From contig DAOUDG010000005.1 of NCBI GenBank assembly GCA_034431435.1, forward strand, positions 1 to 35,275: DNA of 35,275 nucleotides. The letters are read 5' to 3'. Source of the DNA: JAHCIE01 sp034431435. GTDB lineage: Bacteria; Chloroflexota; Anaerolineae; Epilineales; JAHCIE01. The notes under the pieces were generated by a model. The model was not told where the DNA came from and searched no databases. It was given only the letters and a program-made list of their open reading frames with translations. The translations under genes and the position numbers were made by a program. Shown here in pieces: positions 17,039 through 24,682 of this stretch; positions within the stretch are counted from its first letter, which is position 1, and every line of letters starts with the position of its first letter.

Positions 17039-18643
17039 CTAGCGCAGGAACGGCGCGAGGGCGACGGCAACATTACTGGCCGAGGCCAGGATGTCGAGCG
17101 TCGATGGGTTGATGAGGTTGAGCAGCGGCCCCGGGAAGATGCCAAAGGCAACAGTCGCCAGCATCATGGGCGCTAGAATCCAGACTTCCTTGCGGGTCAG
17201 GTCGAGCAGCCTGTGCTCACCCTCGGCCCATTCCGCAGCGGGCGGACCAAGCAGGATAAGCTGGATGACCTTCCACAGGAACAGGGCCGCCGTGAAGATG
17301 ATGCCAAGCACGCCAAGCAGGGCAAAGACAGTGATCCAGCTGCCGGCCGGGAACGCGCCCCGGAAGATGAGGAACTCGGCGACGAAGCCCATCAGCCCCG
17401 GCAGGCCCAGCGAGGCCATCGCGAACAGGATGAGAAAGCCCGCGTACTTGGGGACCAGGCCGAACAGGCCGCCGTAGCGTTTCAGGTCGCGGGTGTGGGT
17501 GCGCTGGTCGTAGAGCAGGCCGACCATGAGGAACAGCGCGCCCGTGATGAAGCCGTGGGCGAGCATCTCATACACCGCCCCGTTGACCCCGGCCGCGGCC
17601 GTGTTGGCGTACGCGGCGCGATTCTCGCCGCCCAGGCCGCCCTCGCCGATGTAGGGCAACAGGTAGGCGGCTGACGCCAGGCCGAGCATGACGTAACCCA
17701 TGTGGTTCACCGACGAGTAGGCGATGAGCTTCTTGAAGTCCCACTGGGCCATAGCGACCAGCGCGCCGTAGATGATGCCGATCAGGGCCAGCAGCGCGAT
17801 GGGAATCGCCAGCAAGTTGAACGCCTCCGGGAACATGGGCAGCGAGATGCGCACGAAGCCATACGTGCCGAGTTTCAGCAGGACCGCCGCCAGCACCACC
17901 GACCCCGCCGTCGGCGCTTCCACGTGAGCGTCAGGCAGCCAGGTGTGGAACGGGAACATGGGGACTTTGATGGCGAACGCCACGAAGAAGCCCAGGAAGA
18001 CCAGGACTTGCAGCAGCGTCTCGCCGGCGAAGGGCGCCAGCGCCGAGGCGTCCAGGATGTTGAATGTGCCGGTCCGGAAGTAGACGGCGATGATGGCCAG
18101 CAGCATGAATACGCTGCCCGCCAGCGTGTACAGGAAGAACTTGATGGCCGCATACTCGCGTCGCGCCCCCCCCCACACGCCGATCAGGAAGTACATCGGC
18201 ACCAGGCCGATCTCCCAGAACACGTAGAACAGGAACATGTCAAGGGCCACGAACACGCCCAGCATGCCCGTCTCCAGCAGCAGGAACAGGGCGAAGTACT
18301 CCTTGACCCGCGTGTTGATGACGTTGCGCGAGTAGGCCAGCGCCACCGTGGTCATAATGGTGGACATCCACAGCAGCGGCAGCGAGATACCATCGATGCC
18401 CAGGTTGTAGGTGATGCCCAGCTGGGGTATCCAGGGCGCGCGCTCGACGAACTGGAAGCCGTTGCCGCCGCCCGCCACGTAGGCGACCCAGAGGAACGTC
18501 GTGATGAGGCAGGGCACGACGCTCCACCACACCGCGAAGTTCTTGATGGCGCGCTCATTCCGCATAAACAGAATGATGACCATCCCCACCACCGGCCAGA
18601 AGACCAGGATAGAGAGCCAGGGGATCGAATCTAGAATGGGCAT
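17039..18643 (-). CDS. nuoM: NADH-quinone oxidoreductase subunit M
   Basis: Antiporter-like subunit of the complex I membrane arm, 534 aa. Key residues are present: E144 in FYVFWEIGLVPMYFLIG and K226 in FAIKVPMFPFHTWLPDAHVEAPT, then KKLIAYSSVNHMGYVMLG. A Gly/Ala/Asn-rich insertion (GEGGLGGENRAAYANTAAAGVNG) follows helix IX. ATG at 18643 is preceded by GGAGG 11 bases upstream and gives the usual N-terminus; the frame continues open through the 121-bp spacer to 18811, but that stretch is not membrane-like and looks non-coding. It lies between nuoL and nuoN in the standard order. Confidence 0.94.
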   Translation of the reverse strand: MPILDSIPWLSILVFWPVVGMVIILFMRNERAIKNFAVWWSVVPCLITTFLWVAYVAGGGNGFQFVERAPWIPQLGITYNLGIDGISLPLLWMSTIMTTVALAYSRNVINTRVKEYFALFLLLETGMLGVFVALDMFLFYVFWEIGLVPMYFLIGVWGGARREYAAIKFFLYTLAGSVFMLLAIIAVYFRTGTFNILDASALAPFAGETLLQVLVFLGFFVAFAIKVPMFPFHTWLPDAHVEAPTAGSVVLAAVLLKLGTYGFVRISLPMFPEAFNLLAIPIALLALIGIIYGALVAMAQWDFKKLIAYSSVNHMGYVMLGLASAAYLLPYIGEGGLGGENRAAYANTAAAGVNGAVYEMLAHGFITGALFLMVGLLYDQRTHTRDLKRYGGLFGLVPKYAGFLILFAMASLGLPGLMGFVAEFLIFRGAFPAGSWITVFALLGVLGIIFTAALFLWKVIQLILLGPPAAEWAEGEHRLLDLTRKEVWILAPMMLATVAFGIFPGPLLNLINPSTLDILASASNVAVALAPFLR

Positions 18644-18764
18644 AGCGATGATGTCCTCCCCTCCCAATGTGGACGGGGCGCGATTGAGTGGGTCGGGAGA
18701 CCCTGCTCCCACAACCTGCTCGCAGCGGATAGCCGCATCCGCCGCCGCTCCGCGCGAAACTTGT
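18644..18764. other. nuoL-nuoM spacer with small hairpin
   Basis: This 121-bp spacer is long for a nuo operon. It contains a short stem GGGAG/CTCCC (18695-18699 with 18706-18710, loop of six) and the minus-strand GGAGG that serves nuoM. The minus-strand frame is open through it and fuses with nuoM. Possibly a dispersed intergenic element; I see no promoter. Confidence 0.35.
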
Positions 18765-21110
18765 CTACCGCAGCGCGAGATAAATTCCTGAGAGAACCAG
18801 AATACTGACAAACACGACGAGTAGATAGTTTTGCACGAAGCCGGTCTGAATCAGCCGCATGATGCGGCCGTACTCCTCGGTGACGATGCCGATACCGTTG
18901 ACGAAGCCGTCCACGATATACGTGTCGATCCAGCGGCCGAGGGCGCTGAAGGCGACGGTGAGCTTCGCCACGCCGTTGACGATGGCGTCGATGATGCGCT
19001 GGTCGAAACGGGCCAACCCATTGGACAGGGCGACGCTGCCCCGGATGAAGGTGTTCCGGTACAGGGCGTCGATGTAGTAGCCGTTCTGCAGCGTGTTCCA
19101 GGCGAAGCGCAGGCCCGCCAGCGGGTCGCGCTCAGTAGCAGTGAACTGGCGACGGCCATAGACCAGGTAGCCGACCACCCAGCCAACGACGGCGACGGCA
19201 ACCGACAGGCCCGCCACCAGGAAGTTGAGATGGGTGGGGGCCTCGGCCTCCAGCACGGCCTCCGCTCCCAGGCCGGTCGTCGGGACCAGCGCGATCCAGT
19301 GGTGGAACCAACTGCCGAAGAAGAAGTTGCCGATACGGTCGGGGATGCCCAGCAGGCCGACCAGGGTCGCCGCAATCGCCAGCCCCACCAGCGGCATGGT
19401 CATCGTCCACGGGCTTTCCTTCGCCTCCCGCGCCATCGCAGTACGCGGCTGGCCGAAGAACACGAGAAGCAACTGGCGGGCCATGTAGAAGGCCGTGATG
19501 CCCGCCGTCAGGGTCAGCACACCCCACACGGGTAACTGGTTTGTCTCGTAGGCGTGAGTCAGGATTTCATCCTTGCTCCAGAAACCCGACCAGAGGGGGA
19601 TGCCTGTCAGGGCCAGTGTGCCCATCAGGTACGTCCAGAAGGTGATGGGCATCTTGTGGCGCAGGCCGCCCATGTTCCAGATGTCCTGGGGGTCGTCGGG
19701 GTTGGCCACGCCGCGCACCGCCCACACCGGCGCGGTGGCATTCGGGTCGATCGCGGGCGCGGGCGTGCCGCTATGGTCAGGCGCATGGGGCAGCTCGCTG
19801 CCGTGCTCCTGGTGGCTACCGGCGTGGCCGGGGCTATCGTGGCTCATGTGCAGGTGTTCCATGCCGTGAATCACCGAGCCGGAGCCGAGGAACAGCAACG
19901 CCTTGAAAAAGGCGTGGGTCAGCATATGGAACACGCCCGCCACCCACGCGCCGCTGCCGATGGCCGCGACCATGAAGCCAAGCTGCGAGATGGTCGAGAA
20001 AGCCAGGATACGCTTGATATCGTTCTGGGCGATGCCGATGGTAGCAGCGAAGATAGCCGTGAACATGCCGATGACCGTCACGACGTTGAGGGGGTTGACG
20101 CCGTGGCTGGCCTCGCTGGCAGCCGCGAACACCGGGTACATGCGGGCGATGAGGAACACACCCGCCGCCACCATCGTCGCGGCATGGATCATGGCCGAGA
20201 CCGGCGTCGGGCCGGCCATAGCGTCGGGGAGCCAGACGTGCAGCGGGAACTGGGCCGACTTGCCGACCGCGCCCATGAACAGCAGCAGCGAGATGACCGA
20301 CAGGGCCGGCAGGGCGATGCCGACGGCGGGAATCTCCATGCCGCCGAAGGCGAAGGTGGGCGTGCCGAACCCGATGAAGGTCTCCTTCAGTCGGTCCAGC
20401 GTCGCCATCGTGAACACCTCGCTGTAGCTGGTTGTGCCGGCCACAGCGCCCAGGGCAATGATGCCGAGGAGGAAGCCCACGTCGCCGATGCGCGTCGTGA
20501 GGAAAGCTTTCTTGGCAGCGTTGGAGTTAGCGTCACCCTCAGAGACCCATCGCCCGTTGCGATAGACCGCCGTCCTCTTGCCGAACCAGAAGCCGATGAG
20601 CAGGAACGAGCACAGGCCCATCACCTCCCAGAACACGATGGCCTGGACGAGATTGGGCGAAATGACATAACCGAGCATACCGGCCGCGAACAGGGACAGG
20701 TAGGCGAAGAAGCGCGCGTAGAGGGGATCGGTGTGGGCCGCGTCCTGGATGTTCATGTACCCTTGCGAGTACCAGAAGATCATCAGGCCGACGGTCGTTA
20801 CCATCACGATCATGATGATGGACAGCGGATCGAGATAGGTTCCCACCTGGAAGGTGGTCAGGCCCACGGGCGCCCAGTCCCACAGCATCGACCACGGCGC
20901 TTCACCCGCGTGGGCCGCCGCCAGCACGTGCTCGGAGCCTTCGCCGATGGCCTGGAAGAAGATAAGGTAGCTGAGGATGCCGGATAGAATCATCGCCCCA
21001 ATGGCGATGTTAGAGCTTAGCCGCTTGCTGCGATTGGTGAGCAGGACAATGACAACGAAGGCCAGGAGCGGGAACAGCGGAACTAGAAACGCGTACTGGG
21101 CGAAGGACAT
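18765..21110 (-). CDS. nuoL: NADH-quinone oxidoreductase subunit L, with His-rich insertion
   Basis: Distal antiporter-like subunit of complex I, 781 aa against about 610-650 in most bacteria. Core features: E162 in FWEVMGLCSFLLIGFW, K284 in GAVGKSAQFPLHVWLPDAMAGPTPVSA, KRILAFSTISQLGFM (366-380), and the C-terminal lateral helix region (about 690-760) ending in a last membrane segment. A loop of about 55 residues (417-478) is inserted between GSVIHGMEH and DIWNMGGLRHKMP. It holds nine histidines in 32 residues (415-446). Further extra length lies in the N-terminal part (residues 55-90 and 180-200) and before the lateral helix. ATG at 21110 follows GAGG overlapping the nuoK stop. Confidence 0.95.
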   Translation of the reverse strand: MSFAQYAFLVPLFPLLAFVVIVLLTNRSKRLSSNIAIGAMILSGILSYLIFFQAIGEGSEHVLAAAHAGEAPWSMLWDWAPVGLTTFQVGTYLDPLSIIMIVMVTTVGLMIFWYSQGYMNIQDAAHTDPLYARFFAYLSLFAAGMLGYVISPNLVQAIVFWEVMGLCSFLLIGFWFGKRTAVYRNGRWVSEGDANSNAAKKAFLTTRIGDVGFLLGIIALGAVAGTTSYSEVFTMATLDRLKETFIGFGTPTFAFGGMEIPAVGIALPALSVISLLLFMGAVGKSAQFPLHVWLPDAMAGPTPVSAMIHAATMVAAGVFLIARMYPVFAAASEASHGVNPLNVVTVIGMFTAIFAATIGIAQNDIKRILAFSTISQLGFMVAAIGSGAWVAGVFHMLTHAFFKALLFLGSGSVIHGMEHLHMSHDSPGHAGSHQEHGSELPHAPDHSGTPAPAIDPNATAPVWAVRGVANPDDPQDIWNMGGLRHKMPITFWTYLMGTLALTGIPLWSGFWSKDEILTHAYETNQLPVWGVLTLTAGITAFYMARQLLLVFFGQPRTAMAREAKESPWTMTMPLVGLAIAATLVGLLGIPDRIGNFFFGSWFHHWIALVPTTGLGAEAVLEAEAPTHLNFLVAGLSVAVAVVGWVVGYLVYGRRQFTATERDPLAGLRFAWNTLQNGYYIDALYRNTFIRGSVALSNGLARFDQRIIDAIVNGVAKLTVAFSALGRWIDTYIVDGFVNGIGIVTEEYGRIMRLIQTGFVQNYLLVVFVSILVLSGIYLALR

Positions 21111-21117
21111 ACGAGCC

Positions 21118-21435
21118 TCACCACTTCATGAGGTTGACGTCTTCAACGCTGACCGTGTCGCGGCTGCGATAGATGGCGATGAAGAGGGCCAGACCGATGG
21201 CGGCTTCGGCCGCGGCCAGGGCGATGATGAAGGTGGCGAATACCTGACCACTCATGTTAGCCGGGCTGAGGTAGCGCCAGAACGCGACCAGATTGACGTT
21301 GACAGCGTTTAGCATCAACTCGACGCCCATCAGAATGGCGATCGCATTGCGGCGAGCCAGTGACCCGTATAGCCCGATGGCGAACAGGGCAGCGGCGACG
21401 ATGAGATACGCGCCCAGAGGAACCGATTCGACCAT
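21118..21435 (-). CDS. nuoK: NADH-quinone oxidoreductase subunit K
   Basis: Small membrane subunit of complex I, 105 aa with three membrane helices. Both conserved intramembrane glutamates are present: E39 in ILMGVELMLNAVNVN and E77 in IALAAAEAAIGLALF. The length is typical (about 100). ATG at 21435 is preceded by GAGG that overlaps the nuoJ stop; the gap to nuoL is seven bases. Part of the nuoAHJKLMN unit. Confidence 0.96.
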   Translation of the reverse strand: MVESVPLGAYLIVAAALFAIGLYGSLARRNAIAILMGVELMLNAVNVNLVAFWRYLSPANMSGQVFATFIIALAAAEAAIGLALFIAIYRSRDTVSVEDVNLMKW

Positions 21436-21441
21436 ACGACC

Positions 21442-21933
21442 TCACTCCCGCGCCAGGATAATAGCCCCGACGAGGGCGACGAGCAGCACCACTGACACAA
21501 TCTCAAACGGCAGCAGGTATGGTCCCAGGAATGCTTCACCCAGGGCATTGATTGCCAGCAGAGGCGGCCGCTCCGAGGAGATGCGCCAGTTTTGCAGGCT
21601 GGTCAGGCACAGCACAATAAACATGAGCGCGGCGACGATGGCGGCCGCGCCCCACTGGGTGTTGTTCTGGCTCACGCCAGGGTCGCCCATCACTCGTCGT
21701 GTCAACATAACGGCAAACAGAATCAGCACCGCCACCGCACCCGCGTAGATGAGGACCTGCGCGGCGGCCAGGAACGGCGCGTCAAGCAGCACGTACAGCC
21801 CCGCCACCCCGACGAAGGACAGGATGAGCCACAAGCCGCTGGCGAAGACCGTGCGCGCCATGACCACCCCCAACGCGCCGACGAGGGTGATGGCCGAGAC
21901 GATGACAAAGATGGATGTAAGAAAGACGTTCAT
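21442..21933 (-). CDS. nuoJ: NADH-quinone oxidoreductase subunit J
   Basis: Membrane subunit of complex I near the quinone end, 163 aa with five hydrophobic segments. The central AAAQVLIYAGAVAVLILFAVMLT segment, containing the conserved 'Q-L-YAGAV-VL--F--ML', identifies it. ATG at 21933 overlaps the nuoH stop in the four bases ATGA. The longer upstream open frame is nuoH read in another frame. In most operons nuoI lies between nuoH and nuoJ; here it is absent. Confidence 0.95.
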   Translation of the reverse strand: MNVFLTSIFVIVSAITLVGALGVVMARTVFASGLWLILSFVGVAGLYVLLDAPFLAAAQVLIYAGAVAVLILFAVMLTRRVMGDPGVSQNNTQWGAAAIVAALMFIVLCLTSLQNWRISSERPPLLAINALGEAFLGPYLLPFEIVSVVLLVALVGAIILARE

Positions 21934-23105
21934 CGCGCCGGCACCGCCTGTTCTGCCATCTGGGTCTCGCGCCGCCGCGTCGAGCGCCCCGCCCACCACA
22001 ACGTCAGGCCGGCCAGAGCCGCATTCGCCAGCAGCATGACCCCGATGGCGACATAGGCCTCGCTGATGCCCAGAGTCGCGCTCCACAACCCCACCAGCGG
22101 CATCAACACCGCCGTCATGAAGATGTTGAGCAGGCATAGCGGCACGAGAGCCTTCCACGCGAAGCCCATCAGGTGGTCGACCCGCACGCGGGGCAACGTG
22201 CCGCGCAGCCAGACGGTGAGGAAGACGAAGAAGTAGGTCTTGGCGATGAGGACGAAGGGGCCGAGATAGGTGTTGAGCGGATTGTTGAGGGGCACGAAGG
22301 GGATCTGATAGCCGCCGAAGAAGAGAGTCGCCGCCAGGGCCGACACGAACAGCACTGCGATGTACTCGGCCAGGTAGAACATGCCGAACTTGAGGCCGCT
22401 GTACTCGGTGTGGTGTCCGGCCACGATCTCCGACTCGGCCTCGGGCAGGTCGAAGGGAGTACGGTTGACCTCGGCCATGGCCGCGATGAGGAAGATGACG
22501 AAGGCCACCGGCTGCAGCAGGATGAACCAGCCGAGTTGCGCCTGGCGGGCGACGATGCCCCCGGTGGCGAGCGTCCCGGCAATGAGAACGACCCCCACGA
22601 TGCTGAGCACCTGGGGGACCTCGTAACTAACCATCTGCGCCACGGCGCGCATTGCGCCGATGAGAGAGTACTTGTTGTTCGATCCCCAGCCAGCGATGAG
22701 GATGCCCACGGTCGTCAGGGACGCGACGGCGAAGATGAACAACAGGCCGATGTTCAGGTCGGCCGCCGTCAACCCGTAGCCGAAGGGCAACACCGCAAAC
22801 ACCAGTAGCGCGGGAGGCACGACCAGCACCGGGCCGAGGTTGTAGATAGCGCGGCTAGCCGCCGTGGGCGTGATGTCCTCTTTGGTGAGGATCTTGATCA
22901 TGTCGGCGATGGGCTGCAAGAGGCCCTTCGGCCCGGCGCGATTGGCCCCGATACGGTCTTGCAGGCGGCCGATAACCTTGCGCTCGACCCAGGTGATGAA
23001 CAGCATGTTGAGCAGGGCGAACAACAACAGCGCGACGGCGACCACGATGTACTGAGTGAGGTACGCCGCCCAGGAGGGGATGAATTGGGAGAGAAGGTCG
23101 GCCAT
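21930..23105 (-). CDS. nuoH: NADH-quinone oxidoreductase subunit H
   Basis: Subunit forming the membrane side of the quinone pocket of complex I, 391 aa. Hallmarks: ERKVIGRLQDRIGANRAGPKG (from 41), EVNRTPFDLPEAESEIVAG (from 212) followed by HHTEYSG (231-237, where the first position is usually Tyr), and RGTLPRVRVDHLM (301-313). After the canonical eight helices there is an additional hydrophobic segment (about 350-371) and a charged tail, longer than in many homologues. ATG at 23105 has GAGG about nine bases upstream. It is followed directly, with a 4-base overlap, by nuoJ. Confidence 0.96.
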   Translation of the reverse strand: MADLLSQFIPSWAAYLTQYIVVAVALLLFALLNMLFITWVERKVIGRLQDRIGANRAGPKGLLQPIADMIKILTKEDITPTAASRAIYNLGPVLVVPPALLVFAVLPFGYGLTAADLNIGLLFIFAVASLTTVGILIAGWGSNNKYSLIGAMRAVAQMVSYEVPQVLSIVGVVLIAGTLATGGIVARQAQLGWFILLQPVAFVIFLIAAMAEVNRTPFDLPEAESEIVAGHHTEYSGLKFGMFYLAEYIAVLFVSALAATLFFGGYQIPFVPLNNPLNTYLGPFVLIAKTYFFVFLTVWLRGTLPRVRVDHLMGFAWKALVPLCLLNIFMTAVLMPLVGLWSATLGISEAYVAIGVMLLANAALAGLTLWWAGRSTRRRETQMAEQAVPAR

Positions 23106-23156
23106 GGACGTTAGCCTCGGCAGATTAGCCGCAAGGGTGGTGAGGAGCGCATCCGG

Positions 23157-23534
23157 CTAAATCCATTCGAGCGCACCCTTGCGCCAGGCGTAGAACAGCC
23201 CGCACAGCAGGATGGCAACGAAAATCGTAACCTCGACCAACGGTAGCCAGTTGAGCGCGCCACCCGCCGTCGCCAGGCCGGTGTGGGCCACCGCCCACGG
23301 CAGCAGGAATGCAATCTCGATGTCGAAGATAACGAATACCAGCGCGTAGATATAATACTGAACTTTGAACTGAATCCAGGTTTCGCCCACCGTCTCGAGT
23401 CCGCATTCGTAGGTGGACTTCTTGATGGGACCGGGACGCTTCGGGCGCAGGAGCCAGGCGGTGAGGAGACCCAGCACGGGGAAGATCAGCGCGACGACGA
23501 GGAACACTCCGACGAACGACCAGTCAGCCAGCAT
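23157..23534 (-). CDS. nuoA: NADH-quinone oxidoreductase subunit A
   Basis: Membrane subunit of complex I, 125 aa with three helices. Diagnostic motifs: STYECGLETVG (40-50), with the conserved Cys45 of the quinone-site loop, and FVIFDIEIAFLLPW (67-80). The ATG at 23534 is preceded by AAAGGA eight bases upstream. It is the first gene of the nuo unit and is normally followed by nuoB-C-D; here nuoH comes next after a 51-bp spacer with no gene in it. Confidence 0.96.
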   Translation of the reverse strand: MLADWSFVGVFLVVALIFPVLGLLTAWLLRPKRPGPIKKSTYECGLETVGETWIQFKVQYYIYALVFVIFDIEIAFLLPWAVAHTGLATAGGALNWLPLVEVTIFVAILLCGLFYAWRKGALEWI

Positions 23535-23557
23535 TGGCGTAATCCTTTCGGCCGTTT

Positions 23558-23586
23558 TTGGTGCGCTACCTCACCACAGGTATAAT
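23558..23586 (+). promoter_or_regulatory. Putative promoter for the femX pair
   Basis: TTGGTG (23558-23563), a 17-base spacer, and a perfect TATAAT (23581-23586). Predicted start near 23593 and a leader of about 34 nt to the ATG at 23627. It lies inside the predicted nuo leader on the other strand. Confidence 0.5.
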
Positions 23587-23616
23587 GTTGGCGCAGCGGC
23601 GCAGACCAGCGGGGGT

Positions 23617-23645
23617 ATTGTATCGTATGGCCGTAAGCGTGTCAA
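23617..23645 (-). promoter_or_regulatory. Putative promoter for the nuo unit
   Basis: On the minus strand TTGACA (23640-23645) is followed by 17 bases and TACAAT (23617-23622): 6/6 and 5/6 consensus matches. Predicted start is near 23610, giving a 75-nt leader to nuoA. The -35 hexamer lies within the first codons of femX, and the nuo leader crosses the femX promoter, so the two promoters face each other. Confidence 0.6.
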
Positions 23646-24682
23646 ACTTATCTGATGCCCAGTGGGACCAGTTCGCCGCCGCCCATCCGGCCGGCCACGT
23701 CCTGCAATCCTCCACCTGGGGCGCGATGAAGGCCCGCCACGGCTGGCGCCCGCTGCGTGTCGCTCTTGCCGACGAGGTCGGCCAGCCTGTCGCCGGCGCG
23801 CAATTGCTGCTGCGTCAGATGCGCCTGGCGACGGTCGCCTACGCGCCACGCGGGCCGGTGGCCCTGCCGACCGACCTGCCCGCCCTGCTGCCCCACATCC
23901 ACGCAGCCGCCCGCCGCGCGGGGGCCGTCTTCCTCAAGGTGGAACCTCAGTGGGAGGGCGACGGGGCGGCCATCTGGCAGGCCCAGGGCTTCAACCCGGC
24001 CGCCACCGTCCAGCCCCCCAGCACCATCCTGCTGGACCTGACCCAGAGCGAGGACGATCTGCTGGCGGCCATGAAGCAGAAGTGGCGCTACAACATCCGC
24101 CTGGCCGCCAAAAAGGGCGTCACCGTGCGCCCCGCGACCCGCGCCGACCTGCCCACCTGGTACGCGCTCATGCAGGTGACCGGCGGCCGCGACGGCTTCG
24201 GTGTCCACAGCTTCGACTACTACGCCGACGCCTATGACCTGTTCTGCGACGGCGAGCGGGGTGTGCTGCTGCTGGCCGAGGTTGGCGGCGAGATGCTCGG
24301 CGGCGTGATGATTTTTGCCTTCGGCCCCGAGGCCGTCTACATGTACGGCGCGTCGGGCAACAGCCACCGCAACCTGATGCCCAACCACGCCCTGCAGTGG
24401 CAGGCCATCCGCTGGGCCAGGCAGCGCGGCTGCCAGCGTTACGACTTCTGGGGCATCCCGGCCGAGGTAGGCCCCGAGACCCCGGCCGACGCCGAGGCCA
24501 ACACCGCCGACGACCCGGCCCCCACGGGCGGGCTGTGGGGGGTGTATCGCTTCAAGCAGGGCTTCGGCGGCCGCGTCTTGCGCTACGCGGGCGCATTCGA
24601 CTATGTGTATAATCCGACCCTGTACTGGGCGGGCACGTCCCTCCTGCCCCGCCTGCGGACACTGGTCCGTCGCGGCGGATGA
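23627..24682 (+). CDS. FemAB/FemX-family aminoacyltransferase (first of pair)
   Basis: Member of the FemABX family, GNAT-fold enzymes that transfer an amino acid from aminoacyl-tRNA to the peptidoglycan stem peptide. 351 aa. Seen: HVLQSSTWGAMK (24-35), YAPRGPVA (72-79), the helix KQKWRYNIRLAAKKGV (150-165), GGVMIFAFGPEAVYMYGAS (225-243), HRNLMPNHALQWQAIRWA (247-264), YDFWGI (272-277) and GVYRFKQGFGG (305-315). An Asp/Ala/Pro-rich insertion (about 280-302) is absent from its neighbour. ATG at 23627 is chosen because the family N-terminus begins just after it; an upstream in-frame TTG at 23558 lies in the promoter. The amino acid used is unknown. The stop overlaps the start of the second copy in ATGA. 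Confidence 0.9.
   Translation: MAVSVSNLSDAQWDQFAAAHPAGHVLQSSTWGAMKARHGWRPLRVALADEVGQPVAGAQLLLRQMRLATVAYAPRGPVALPTDLPALLPHIHAAARRAGAVFLKVEPQWEGDGAAIWQAQGFNPAATVQPPSTILLDLTQSEDDLLAAMKQKWRYNIRLAAKKGVTVRPATRADLPTWYALMQVTGGRDGFGVHSFDYYADAYDLFCDGERGVLLLAEVGGEMLGGVMIFAFGPEAVYMYGASGNSHRNLMPNHALQWQAIRWARQRGCQRYDFWGIPAEVGPETPADAEANTADDPAPTGGLWGVYRFKQGFGGRVLRYAGAFDYVYNPTLYWAGTSLLPRLRTLVRRGG

Noticed and set aside
19554..20987. A 477-codon plus-strand open frame
   Set aside because: Antisense to nuoL, rich in His/Gln/Arg/Asp as expected for the complement of a membrane-protein gene; no binding site.
18765..21110. NuoL length considered a frameshift or fusion artefact
   Set aside because: All core helices occur in order in one frame; the additional length is from loop insertions and long N- and C-terminal loops.
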